Of a stretch of DNA of 33,486 bases, positions 25,614 to 33,367 are shown one piece after another. Position 1 is the stretch's first letter. Each line of letters opens with the position of its first letter. Under the pieces are notes generated by a model. That model was given only the letters and a program-made list of their open reading frames with translations, was not told the origin of the DNA and did not search any database. Position numbers and translations under genes: made by a program. Where the stretch lies: contig JAGAMK010000011.1 in the NCBI GenBank assembly GCA_017624735.1, positions 1 through 33,486 on the forward strand, written 5' to 3'. This stretch comes from Clostridia bacterium. Its GTDB lineage: Bacteria > Bacillota > Clostridia > Oscillospirales > Acutalibacteraceae.

Positions 25614-25952
25614 ATGGATTGTCTTTTTTGTAAAATAGCAAATGGTGAAATTCCATCAAATAAGGTTTACGAGGACGAAAAAATCCTTGCATTCCGTGAT
25701 ATCGCTCCTCAGGCTGAAACTCATGTGCTTGTAATTCCCAAGGACCACGTGGCAAGTAGTGCAAATGATATTACAATGGAAAACTGTGAAATCGTAGGAT
25801 ACATCTTCGCAAAAATTCCTGAAATTGCTCGTCTTGCAGGTGTTGACAGTTACAGAGTAATCAACAACTGTGGCGAAAAAGCAGGCCAGACTGTTATGCA
25901 CATTCATTTCCACATTTTAAGTGGGGATAATCTTTCAGAAAAATTGGTGTAA
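25614..25952 (+). CDS. HIT (histidine triad) family nucleotide hydrolase, Hint-like
   Basis: This 112-residue protein opens with DCLFCKIANGEIPSNKVYED, typical of HinT/PKCI-type proteins, and ends with the triad MHIHFHILSGD (His-x-His-x-His) that cleaves AMP-lysine or AMP-amine phosphoramidates. CLFC is a candidate zinc pair. I start at the ATG at 25614, with AGAGGTGA six bases upstream, not the GTG at 25605. It lies 12 bp after alaS. The link with an aminoacyl-tRNA synthetase is plausible because HinT can hydrolyse aminoacyl-adenylates, but this is inference. Confidence 0.93.
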   Translation: MDCLFCKIANGEIPSNKVYEDEKILAFRDIAPQAETHVLVIPKDHVASSANDITMENCEIVGYIFAKIPEIARLAGVDSYRVINNCGEKAGQTVMHIHFHILSGDNLSEKLV

Positions 25953-25964
25953 GGAGAGTTCAGC

Positions 25965-28046
25965 ATGAAAAGACCATTCGCAGTAATTGGCTTTTCAATG
26001 CTCGTTGGTTCACTTCTTATAATAAATTTAAGTTTTAAAATGACTATTGCTCTGATTTTAGGAGCAATAGTCATTTTTTTTGTTTTTCTGTTATTTAAAA
26101 GACTGAGAAAATATGGAGTTATTATTTTTAGTCTTGTGGCAATTGTGCTTTATACGGTTTCTTTTCAGTTTGCTCAATTCCACTATTATGATGCAAAAGA
26201 AAATTTGCAAAACACAAAGGAATTTACGGGTGTAGTTTGTCAGACACCTACAATGTCGGACTATGCTTTTACATACATAGTTAAATGTGACGAAAATTAT
26301 AAAATAAGATATGTAACAAAGGATGATAAATTCTTGCTTGAGGGTGATAGGGTAAAGATTAACTTTAACACAAGTGAGGAAAATTTTAATGATTACTTTT
26401 TTGAATGTTCCCTATCTTCAAAAGTATATTTCACTGTTTTTGAAAACGAAGAAACTACAATAAAACCATTGAATATCAAAGACGGATATTACAGTAATAT
26501 AGGGAAAATCAAAAACTATTTTTCATCCGTTGTGGACGATTATCTGCCAAGTGAAGCAGGTGCTATGGCAAAGGCGATGACCATTGGTGATAGGTCACAA
26601 TTGAATGATAGAACAGTTGACTATTTCAATTATTCGGGCACATCCCATTTGTTAGTGATTTCAGGTCTTCATATTACAATGTGGTCGTTGGGAATATTGA
26701 AAATTCTTGAAAGATTTATAAAGTCTAAAAAGTTATTAGTAGTGTTAAGCCTTTTAACTTTGCTTGGGTATTCTGCAATAACGGGCTTTGGTGTGTCAGT
26801 TATCCGTGCAAGTCTGCTTGTGGGAATGGTGATAATCAGTAAACTCTTTGACAGGGATGCAGATAGTCTCAATTCCATTGGACTAGCATTAGTAATTATT
26901 TTAGTAAGCAATCCTTTTGCAGTGTATTCCGTTGCCCTTTGGTTAACTGTACTTTCAACTGTTGGAATTCTAGTGCTTTCAAGGCCTCTTAATCAGTTTT
27001 TACAAAAATTCTGCGAGAAAAAGCATATCCCAACTAATGGCCTTATAAGTTTTATTATTGACTCTGTGTCAATTAGTTTGTCAACCACAATTTGCACTTT
27101 GCCCGTCTTTATAGTTAAATTGAAATTATTGCCGATTGGCTCGATTTTTGCAAATGTAATCATGGTTGATATTGCTATGCTATTGATGGTTTTGACAGTA
27201 ACGGGAGCAGTGCTACATTTATTAAGCATTTCTTTCTTTGCAAGACCTATATTTATAATTGTTGGTGTGTTATCTGATTTTCTTACAACGGTGGCACAAA
27301 AGATTGGTATGGCAAGTTGGTCAACAATTTCGGTTTCACATAAATATTTTGAGTATTTCCTTGTTGCTTTGGTGGTCGGTGTAATACTTGGTGTTTTTCT
27401 AAAGAAATACAATAAAAATATAGTGAAGCATATTGCAGTTGTTTTGTCTGTGACATTTGTTCTGCTGACCTGCTACACTTCCAGTTATGATTATAATAAC
27501 CCTTGTGTTAAAATTGTTTTTACTGACGATAAACCTGTGATTATTGTAAAATCAGAGGATAAAAGTCTTCTCATCGGTACTCCAAAAAAACAGCATCTTG
27601 CGGATGTGAAAGTAATGCTTAATAATCACAATGAGAAGGCACTTGATGGTATTGTTGTTACAGATAATGGTGATGAAATTATCTCACAACTATTGGCAGT
27701 TTACGATAATTTTGGTGTTGCACAGACATATTTCTGTGAGAATGCCCCTGAAATATTTAAATCGCATTCCTATGGCTTCGTGGATAAGATAACTTTAAAC
27801 GGAAAAGTTATGATAGATTTGTACAATCCTGAAAAAAAGATTGGAATAAGCACCAAAAGCAAAAGAATGGTTTTCATTGAGTGCGAAGATGAAGAAAAAA
27901 TCTTTGAATTTGCAGAAAAGTATGATATAATAATTTTGTATGGTAAGAAGTCCTTGAAATGTCTAGAGATAGTTAAACAAAGCAATCCAGAGTCTGAAAT
28001 AATTGTCTCTGATGTGAACAAACAAATGACTATTTATATTGAGTAA
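25965..28046 (+). CDS. comEC: ComEC/Rec2-family DNA-uptake membrane channel protein
   Basis: ComEC forms the inner-membrane channel for transforming DNA. The 693-residue protein has two N-terminal membrane helices, an OB-like soluble DUF4131 part, and then the Competence domain. The hallmark GTSHLLVISGLHITMW is seen, with about ten membrane segments (about 230-490). The C-terminal soluble region (about 505-693) corresponds in position to the metallo-beta-lactamase-like domain. However, the TH-x-D-x-DH metal motif is replaced by VVTDNGDEI, and the GQGD motif is replaced by FTDDKP. Nuclease activity from this domain is therefore unlikely. It starts 12 bp after the HIT gene with a GGAGAG site. 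Confidence 0.88.
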   Translation: MKRPFAVIGFSMLVGSLLIINLSFKMTIALILGAIVIFFVFLLFKRLRKYGVIIFSLVAIVLYTVSFQFAQFHYYDAKENLQNTKEFTGVVCQTPTMSDYAFTYIVKCDENYKIRYVTKDDKFLLEGDRVKINFNTSEENFNDYFFECSLSSKVYFTVFENEETTIKPLNIKDGYYSNIGKIKNYFSSVVDDYLPSEAGAMAKAMTIGDRSQLNDRTVDYFNYSGTSHLLVISGLHITMWSLGILKILERFIKSKKLLVVLSLLTLLGYSAITGFGVSVIRASLLVGMVIISKLFDRDADSLNSIGLALVIILVSNPFAVYSVALWLTVLSTVGILVLSRPLNQFLQKFCEKKHIPTNGLISFIIDSVSISLSTTICTLPVFIVKLKLLPIGSIFANVIMVDIAMLLMVLTVTGAVLHLLSISFFARPIFIIVGVLSDFLTTVAQKIGMASWSTISVSHKYFEYFLVALVVGVILGVFLKKYNKNIVKHIAVVLSVTFVLLTCYTSSYDYNNPCVKIVFTDDKPVIIVKSEDKSLLIGTPKKQHLADVKVMLNNHNEKALDGIVVTDNGDEIISQLLAVYDNFGVAQTYFCENAPEIFKSHSYGFVDKITLNGKVMIDLYNPEKKIGISTKSKRMVFIECEDEEKIFEFAEKYDIIILYGKKSLKCLEIVKQSNPESEIIVSDVNKQMTIYIE

Positions 28047-28061
28047 TGGGTGGTGAAAGTT

Positions 28062-29102
28062 ATGGCATTGATTTATGAATCTGACCTTAAAAAACAGATA
28101 AAAGAAAAGAATATGTATAACTGCTACTTGTTTTATGGTAATGAAGATTATTTAAAGCAGTTTTACGCTGAAAGAATCTGCAAAATCTTTGTAACAGAAG
28201 GTAGTGAAACATTTTGTCTTCGCAAGTATGATGGCAAAGAAAATACTCTCGACGATGTGCTTGAGGGTGCAGAATCCATGCCATTTATGAGCGAATATTG
28301 TGTTGTTGTTGCCCGTGATTTTTCACTTGATACATTGGCGAGTGATGAAAAAGATAAGCTTATTGCATTTTTGGAAAATCAACCTGACACATCCATAACG
28401 ATTTTCTGGATGGATGGCATAGAAGTTCAACCAAAGACATCTAAATGGGATTGGGTTGTATCCAATTTCACAAAATATGCAACTGCAGTTAATTTCGAAA
28501 AGCCTGAGGGAAGAAATCTTTTAAAACTTTTGTGTGCTTATGCTTCAAAACAAGGATGTATGATGAATGAAAATACTGCGTCATATTTAGTTGAGGTTTC
28601 AGGAGATAGTTTGAACGTTTTATTCAATGAAATACAGAAAGCAGTAAATTTTGCGGGTCAGGGTAATGAGATTACTCGTGAATGTATTGATAGTGTTGCT
28701 GTCCGCTCACTTGAAGCTAAGATTTTTGATTTGTCAAAGCTTATTCTTAATGGCAACTCACAGGGTGCGTTGGAGTTGTTGCATATTCTTATGATGCAAA
28801 AAACAGAAGCTCTTGATATTTTGGGTGTTATTCTCACATCTTTCGTTGATATTTACCGAGTGAAAACTGCTGTCTCAGGCGGAGAAAGTAGCATGTATCC
28901 TGCAAAGATTTTCAATTACAAGAATAAAGAATTCCGTTTGAGAAATGCCGATAGATTTGCAAAAAAACTCTCTGTTGAGCAAATTAGAGAGTGCTTTGAT
29001 TACTTTGCAGAAAGCGATTTTGCCCTTAAAAGTACAGCACAGAATTCGGAAATGATTCTTGAAAGACTTATTGTTAAGATTTCACTTATTCTGGCAAGGT
29101 GA
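28062..29102 (+). CDS. holA: DNA polymerase III subunit delta
   Basis: HolA is the clamp-loader subunit that opens the beta ring. The 346-residue protein fits the family. The N-terminal NCYLFYGNEDYLKQFYAE matches the typical F-x-G-x-x-x-x-L opening. DGIEVQPKTSKW and YLVEVSGDSLNVLFNEIQK fall in the lid and linker regions, and a C-terminal helical domain follows (LELLHILMMQKTEALDILG). I take the ATG at 28062 (MALIYESD) with the GGTGGTGAAAG site, rather than the GTG at 28050. The comEC-holA order is common in Firmicutes. Confidence 0.9.
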   Translation: MALIYESDLKKQIKEKNMYNCYLFYGNEDYLKQFYAERICKIFVTEGSETFCLRKYDGKENTLDDVLEGAESMPFMSEYCVVVARDFSLDTLASDEKDKLIAFLENQPDTSITIFWMDGIEVQPKTSKWDWVVSNFTKYATAVNFEKPEGRNLLKLLCAYASKQGCMMNENTASYLVEVSGDSLNVLFNEIQKAVNFAGQGNEITRECIDSVAVRSLEAKIFDLSKLILNGNSQGALELLHILMMQKTEALDILGVILTSFVDIYRVKTAVSGGESSMYPAKIFNYKNKEFRLRNADRFAKKLSVEQIRECFDYFAESDFALKSTAQNSEMILERLIVKISLILAR

Positions 29103-29106
29103 TTTT

Positions 29107-29721
29107 ATGATAAAAATTAAAGAAGCTGTAATTGTTGAAGGCAAGTACGATAAAATCAAACTGTCCGGAATTCTTGACGCAGTTATTATTGAAACCGACG
29201 GGTTTGGTATATTTAAAGATAAAGAAAAACAAAAATTAATTCGCTTTTTAGCCGAAAAAAGGGGAATTATAATTATGACTGACTCTGATTCGGCAGGATT
29301 TAAAATTCGCTCGTTTATACAGAATATAACGAAGTCAGAAAGTATAAAGAACGTGTTTATGCCAGATATTTACGGTAAGGAAAAAAGAAAGACTGAAGCA
29401 TCTAAGGAAGGTAAATTAGGTGTTGAGGGGATAAAGAAAGAAATCATATTGGATGCACTCGAAAAAGCAGGTGTTTTCTGTGACGAAACTCAACAAACCG
29501 AGAGAAAAGAAATCACTCATACTGACTTTTTTGAAGATAATGTAAGTGGTGGCGAGAATAGTAGTTTAATCCGTAAGGCATTGGCAAAGGAATTGGATTT
29601 GCCCGAAAGAATAAGTTCATCGTCTTTGTTGAAACTTATTAACTCATATATGACTTATGATGAGTATAAAAAAGCAGTCCAAAAGGCAAAAAGCAGAGTG
29701 GATAATGTGTCTGAAGTGTAA
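29107..29721 (+). CDS. rnmV: Ribonuclease M5 (Toprim domain)
   Basis: RNase M5 cleaves 5S rRNA precursors to mature ends. The 204-residue protein has the Toprim motifs VEGKYDK (catalytic Glu) and MTDSDSAGFKIR (the D-x-D pair), a basic linker, and a C-terminal DUF4093-like domain with YMTYDEYKKAVQ. I choose the ATG at 29107, whose AAGGTGA site overlaps the holA stop. An upstream ATG at 29059 would overlap holA by 44 bp without a ribosome binding site. The usual neighbour ksgA/rsmA is absent here. Confidence 0.9.
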   Translation: MIKIKEAVIVEGKYDKIKLSGILDAVIIETDGFGIFKDKEKQKLIRFLAEKRGIIIMTDSDSAGFKIRSFIQNITKSESIKNVFMPDIYGKEKRKTEASKEGKLGVEGIKKEIILDALEKAGVFCDETQQTERKEITHTDFFEDNVSGGENSSLIRKALAKELDLPERISSSSLLKLINSYMTYDEYKKAVQKAKSRVDNVSEV

Positions 29722-29736
29722 ATTTTAAAAAAATGT

Positions 29737-29765
29737 TTCACAAACAGATGTTTTTATGATATAAT
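29737..29765 (+). promoter_or_regulatory. Promoter of the acyl-CoA synthetase-flavodoxin-trxA operon
   Basis: TTCACA (29737-29742, one mismatch to TTGACA) and TATAAT (29760-29765) are separated by 17 bp, about 40 bp upstream of the ATG. Confidence 0.7.
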
Positions 29766-29807
29766 TAAAAAGTTAACAATCTTTTATAGTTATTAAGAGG
29801 TACAAAT

Positions 29808-31583
29808 ATGAATGTAAAAAGTCGTTTTCCGGTTAATAATCCTTTTTATGATGTTCGTTATATAAGGGACTTCAAAGATTTAATTAACCAGAGTGAAAAT
29901 CTTTTTTCAGAGCGCCCGGCATATAAATTAAGAAATAGGGATGGAATATACTATGAGGTTACTTATAGTAGTTTCCGTCATTCAATATATTATCTTGCAA
30001 ACAGTTTGGTAAACGATAACTATTCAAGAACTCATATTGCAGTTGTTGGTGCAAATTCATATAATTGGTCAGTAACTTATCTTGCAGTTACATGTAGTGA
30101 TAATGTCATAGTGCCAATTGATAAAGAGTTGACACCTGACAATATGATGGATGTTATCAAGGATTCCGATTCAACTATACTTTTTGGTGATAAAAAGTAT
30201 ATTACATCAATCGAGGCACGAAAAGACGAATTACCAGATGGTTTCCGTTTCATTTGTTTTGATGATGTTGAAATTGATGGTGTTGAATATTTCGAAGATT
30301 ATCTTGATATTGGCAGAAATTTATATAGAAGTGGTGTCAAGCATCTCGATAATATTACCGTTGACCCAGAGGCTACAACAGCAATTCTTTTCACATCTGG
30401 TACAACAGGTGTTTCAAAGGGTGTTTGTCTTAGCCAGAAAAATATCTGCTCAGTTGTAATGGGTGCAGCAGGATGCATTAAGGTTACAGAAGAAGACCAG
30501 CTATTGTCCGTTCTTCCTATTCACCATACTTATGAATGTACGGTTGGTTTCCTTTATATTATTTATTCAGGTGCTTGTATTTCCTTTAATCAGGGACTTC
30601 GTTACATTACAAGAGATTTTAAAGAAGTAAAACCAACTTGCTTTATTACAGTTCCTCTTCTTATTGAAAAAGTTCATGCAAAAATCATGAAGAAGATGGA
30701 AGAAAAAACTGCAGGTAAGCTAATTTTCAAAATTGGTAAGTATGCTTCAAAATTTAGTAAAGCAATGGGAATTAAAGACCTTGACAGAAAGATTTTCTCC
30801 GAGGTGCTTGAAACATTTGGTGGTAAGTTGCGTCTTATCGTAACTGGTGCCGCTGCAATTGACCCACGTGTTGCTGAAGATTTTATGCACATGGGTATTG
30901 ACCTTTATATCGGATACGGACTTACAGAATGTGCACCACTTGTTGCTTGTAATAATGACCGTCTTATGCTCCCCGACTCAATCGGTACTCCAATGCCTGG
31001 CGCAGAGGTTGCAATTTATAATCCCGACGATTTGGGTGTTGGCGAAATTTGGGTTCGTGGACCAATGGTTATGAACGGATACTATAAAAATCAGGAGGCA
31101 ACTGATGAGGTAATCACTCCTGACGGATGGTTCAGAACAGGTGACCTTGGTACTTGTGACCGTCATAACTGCTACAAGATTACAGGTCGTTGCAAGAATG
31201 TTATTGTTACTAAAAATGGTAAAAATATTTTTCCTGAAGAAGTTGAGTTGTATCTTAACACTAACCCTGTAATCGAGGAAAGCATTGTTTATGCTGACGA
31301 TGTTGACGATGAAACATTGGTTAGCGTTCAGATTTATCCTAACTACGAGCAGATTAAGAATAATCTTAAACGTCAGGATATCACGAAGGAAGATGTTCAG
31401 AAATCTGTTGAAGAAGCAGTTAAGGATGTTAACAAAAAGCTTCCTAAATACAAGAAAATCAGAAATATCGAAATCAGTGAGCAGGAATTTGAAAAGACAA
31501 CAACAAAGAAAATCAAACGACATGCAAATCTGAAAAACAAGAAAGAAAACACAGAAACAACAAAGGTTGAAATAGAGGAATAA
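29808..31583 (+). CDS. AMP-dependent synthetase/ligase (long-chain acyl-CoA synthetase-like)
   Basis: This 591-residue member of the ANL superfamily would activate a carboxylic acid to an acyl-adenylate and usually to an acyl-CoA. The P-loop-like ILFTSGTTGVSKGV (about 196-209), the A5 motif YIGYGLTECAP and the hinge region GWFRTGDLG are visible. So is the A10 lysine region, here TTTKKIKRH near the C-terminus. No transmembrane segment is evident. The order of motifs resembles FadD15/long-chain ligases, so a fatty acid is the most likely substrate, but this is family inference. An AAGAGGT site precedes the ATG, and a flavodoxin-family gene starts 4 bp later. Confidence 0.88.
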   Translation: MNVKSRFPVNNPFYDVRYIRDFKDLINQSENLFSERPAYKLRNRDGIYYEVTYSSFRHSIYYLANSLVNDNYSRTHIAVVGANSYNWSVTYLAVTCSDNVIVPIDKELTPDNMMDVIKDSDSTILFGDKKYITSIEARKDELPDGFRFICFDDVEIDGVEYFEDYLDIGRNLYRSGVKHLDNITVDPEATTAILFTSGTTGVSKGVCLSQKNICSVVMGAAGCIKVTEEDQLLSVLPIHHTYECTVGFLYIIYSGACISFNQGLRYITRDFKEVKPTCFITVPLLIEKVHAKIMKKMEEKTAGKLIFKIGKYASKFSKAMGIKDLDRKIFSEVLETFGGKLRLIVTGAAAIDPRVAEDFMHMGIDLYIGYGLTECAPLVACNNDRLMLPDSIGTPMPGAEVAIYNPDDLGVGEIWVRGPMVMNGYYKNQEATDEVITPDGWFRTGDLGTCDRHNCYKITGRCKNVIVTKNGKNIFPEEVELYLNTNPVIEESIVYADDVDDETLVSVQIYPNYEQIKNNLKRQDITKEDVQKSVEEAVKDVNKKLPKYKKIRNIEISEQEFEKTTTKKIKRHANLKNKKENTETTKVEIEE

Positions 31584-31587
31584 TAAG

Positions 31588-32178
31588 ATGTTTTTGGAAT
31601 ATGATAACATTGAAAACAATGCAAACGGACTTTCCGTTTTGGCTGTTATGGCATCCCCAAGAAAATCGGGATTTACAGCAAAACTTTTAGGTAGTCTTTT
31701 GCGTGAATTTCCAAAAGGAACTAATATTGAAATTGTAAATCTTTATGACCTTAATCCTGTGCCTTGTAATGCTTGCGGTTATTGTAAGGCAGGTAACGGA
31801 TGCTCAAAAAAAGATTTGGAAGATTTCTTCAAAAAATTTGAAACAACTGATATAATTATTTTCGCAACACCTATCTATTTTATGGGTGTGCCTGCTCCGT
31901 TTAAGGCTTTAATTGACCGTTTCCAACGCTATTACGAGGCTCGTTTCCGTCGCAATATGAAAAATCCTATTGAAAAACACCGCAAGGCAGCACTTATAGT
32001 TACAAGTGGCAGTGATGGTGAAATCGGATACGAGGTAATCAAACATCAGTTGTTACAAGCATTTACAGTACTTAACATTGAACTCTGTGGAGCAACACTT
32101 GCACGAAATACAGATAAGTGTGGAGTTGACAAAACAGATGTTGATAAAGCACGTGCATTATATTGGAAGGTGAGATAA
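31588..32178 (+). CDS. Flavodoxin/NADPH-dependent FMN reductase-family protein (iron-sulfur flavoprotein-like)
   Basis: This 196-residue protein has the FMN phosphate-binding loop in MASPRKSGFTAKLL and the TPIYFMGVPAPFKALIDR segment of the family. The cysteines in CNACGYCKAGNGCSKKD (C-x2-C-x2-C-x5-C) match the compact [4Fe-4S] motif of iron-sulfur flavoproteins or multimeric flavodoxin-like reductases. It may shuttle electrons. The electron partner could be the thioredoxin whose ATG follows by 1 bp, but this is inference. A GAGGA site lies upstream. Confidence 0.85.
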   Translation: MFLEYDNIENNANGLSVLAVMASPRKSGFTAKLLGSLLREFPKGTNIEIVNLYDLNPVPCNACGYCKAGNGCSKKDLEDFFKKFETTDIIIFATPIYFMGVPAPFKALIDRFQRYYEARFRRNMKNPIEKHRKAALIVTSGSDGEIGYEVIKHQLLQAFTVLNIELCGATLARNTDKCGVDKTDVDKARALYWKVR

Positions 32179-32179
32179 A

Positions 32180-32491
32180 ATGGCAGTAATTAAAGTTGAT
32201 GTAAATAATTTTGCACAAGAAGTTTTAAAATCAGAAAAACCGGTGCTTCTCGATATGTACGCAGACTGGTGTGGCCCATGTATGATGATGGCACCTGAAA
32301 TTGAAGCTTTTGCAGAAGAAACAGATAAGGTTAAAGTTTGTAAACTCAATGTTGATGAAGCAACAGAGTTGGCAATCACATTCGGTGTAATGAGCATCCC
32401 AACAGTCCTTTTGTTTGAGAACGGACAAGAAGTAAAACGCTTTGTCGGAGCAAAAGAAAAACACCAGATTGCAGAATTTGTAGGAGAATAA
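32180..32491 (+). CDS. trxA: Thioredoxin
   Basis: This 103-residue cytoplasmic disulfide reductase has the active-site motif DWCGPC (C31/C34) and the cis-proline loop VMSIPTVLLFENG, with the LDMYADW and KLNVDEA strands of the family. It starts one base after the upstream flavoprotein gene, with AAGGTGAG inside that gene's end, so the two are translationally coupled. A strong terminator follows the stop at once. Confidence 0.96.
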   Translation: MAVIKVDVNNFAQEVLKSEKPVLLDMYADWCGPCMMMAPEIEAFAEETDKVKVCKLNVDEATELAITFGVMSIPTVLLFENGQEVKRFVGAKEKHQIAEFVGE

Positions 32492-32495
32492 AAGA

Positions 32496-32527
32496 AAATC
32501 CCAAGGAAATAATCCTTGGGATTTTTT
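32496..32527 (+). terminator. Terminator of the trxA operon
   Basis: AAATCCCAAGGA and TCCTTGGGATTT form a 12-bp stem followed by a T run. The core stem (AATCCCAAGG) recurs in the terminator at 33335. Confidence 0.92.
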
Positions 32528-32529
32528 GG

Positions 32530-32556
32530 TGAATAATGAATAGTGAATAATGAATA
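32530..32556. repeat. Short AATAATGAAT-type tandem repeat
   Basis: The unit GAATAATGAATA(G)T is repeated twice (GAATAATGAATAG, then TGAATAATGAATAA). It is low-complexity DNA just after the trxA terminator and before the GC-rich element. Confidence 0.5.
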
Positions 32557-32589
32557 ATTTCGGAACTGCGTTGCGATTATAATGCCTTC

Positions 32590-32740
32590 CTCTGACGAGG
32601 GGAGAGAATGTAGGGTCGGGTAAGTCTCACCTGCCGGCTCGGTCGGTGCTTCTGCTTCGCAGAGGTGTCCACCGGACACCCGCACCTGTGCCCGACCGTA
32701 GGTAACATACTAATTAGCTTATTTCAGGGGCTGACGACCC
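32590..32740. repeat. GC-rich hairpin-rich intergenic repeat-like element
   Basis: The core runs from GGTCGGG (32614-32620) to its reverse complement CCCGACC (32691-32697). It contains the hairpins TCTGC-TTC-GCAGA and GTGTCC-ACC-GGACAC. A CCTC-TGAC-GAGG hairpin lies to the left, and AGGGG-CTGACGA-CCCCT to the right. It is much richer in G+C than the flanking genes and shows no credible ORF. Its palindromic build resembles a MITE or REP-like insertion, but only one copy is in this window. Confidence 0.6.
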
Positions 32741-32983
32741 CTACTTGTCTTGCTCTTTTTCGGTGTTACTTGTTTGTAAATGAGTATACTTGCCTGTACT
32801 TGGATTAAACTTTATTTTGCAATCAAGAAAAACTTGAGTATACAATTTGTGTGAGCGTATAGTTTTTTGAGGAAAATAGATGTTTTGCATATTTTCGCAG
32901 TTGCCACGCCAATCCATGCTAATTTCTTGTAATTCACATACTTTGCCAAAATTGTGAATACATAAATCATTGTTACATTTCAT
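32741..32983 (-). CDS. Small cysteine-containing hypothetical protein
   Basis: This 80-residue frame starts with MKCNNDLCIHNFGKVCEL and has four cysteines (positions 3, 8, 16 and about 29) in the first third, followed by a polar tail. The CxxxxC...C...C layout suggests a small metal-binding or zinc-ribbon-like fold, but I cannot name a family. It has a good AAGGA site about 10 bases upstream and a near-consensus promoter on the minus strand (33068-33040). It is divergent to an XRE regulator and shares a palindromic operator with it, which makes it a likely target of that regulator. The 3' end abuts the GC-rich element. Confidence 0.65.
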   Translation of the reverse strand: MKCNNDLCIHNFGKVCELQEISMDWRGNCENMQNIYFPQKTIRSHKLYTQVFLDCKIKFNPSTGKYTHLQTSNTEKEQDK

Positions 32984-33011
32984 AATTATATATCCTTATA
33001 AGAATATTTTT

Positions 33012-33039
33012 GTTTTTGCACTTATACAAGTGCAAAAAC
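33012..33039. promoter_or_regulatory. Palindromic operator candidate for the XRE regulator
   Basis: GTTTTTGCACTT (33012-33023) and AAGTGCAAAAAC (33028-33039) are perfect 12-bp inverted arms separated by 4 bp. The palindrome overlaps the predicted start of the minus-strand promoter and abuts its -10. A further half-site AAGTGCAA (33086-33093) overlaps the start of the XRE ribosome binding site. The layout fits a repressor controlling both divergent genes. Confidence 0.65.
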
Positions 33040-33068
33040 ATCATATCACAAGGGTAAAATACTGTCAA
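33040..33068 (-). promoter_or_regulatory. Promoter of the small cysteine protein gene
   Basis: On the minus strand a perfect TTGACA (33068-33063) and TATGAT (33045-33040) are separated by 17 bp, placing the start near 33033, inside the palindrome. Confidence 0.7.
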
Positions 33069-33103
33069 GATAATTGTTCTTATTTAAGTGCAAGGTGACG
33101 GAT

Positions 33104-33334
33104 ATGAATATAGAGTATGAAAAAGAAATTGGTAACAGAATAAGGGATTATAGGGAAAGCAAGAATTATACACAGGAACAGTTAGCAGCTAAGCTTCAAA
33201 CACTTGGTTGCGATATAACAAGAAGTGCTGTGGCGAAAATTGAAGTTGGTCAACGACATATATATCCTGATGAATTAAAAGCCATTAAAGAGATTTTGAA
33301 TATTACATTTGATGAATTGTTTTATGATAAATAA
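33104..33334 (+). CDS. XRE-family helix-turn-helix transcriptional regulator
   Basis: This 76-residue protein consists almost wholly of an HTH_3/Cro-CI domain: IGNRIRDYRESKNYTQEQLA, then the recognition helix region TRSAVAKIEVGQRHIYPDEL, and the C-terminal IKEILNITFDELFYDK. It is a single-domain DNA-binding protein without an effector or peptidase domain. I choose the ATG at 33104 because AAGGTGA lies 5 bases upstream; the frame is open ten codons further. It probably represses the divergent small gene and itself through the palindrome at 33012-33039 and the half-site at 33086. It could also be an orphan antitoxin-like regulator, but the neighbour does not look like a known toxin. Confidence 0.88.
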   Translation: MNIEYEKEIGNRIRDYRESKNYTQEQLAAKLQTLGCDITRSAVAKIEVGQRHIYPDELKAIKEILNITFDELFYDK

Positions 33335-33367
33335 AATCCCAAGGAAAAGCCCTTGGGATTCTTTTTA
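33335..33367 (+). terminator. Terminator after the XRE gene (convergent, probably bidirectional)
   Basis: AATCCCAAGG and CCTTGGGATT form a perfect 10-bp stem with loop AAAAGC and a CTTTTTATT tail. The minus strand ends in TTTTAT, so it can also end the gene arriving from the right. Confidence 0.88.

Noticed and set aside
30978-31619. Long antisense open frame (213 codons) opposite the acyl-CoA synthetase gene
   Set aside because: The product is a run of F, L, N, C and I residues typical of the complement of a biased coding strand, has no ribosome binding site, and lies wholly opposite a well-supported gene.
32158-32685. Minus-strand open frame of 175 codons covering trxA and the GC-rich element
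   Set aside because: It runs through a real gene, a terminator and a repeat, and its product has no family features.
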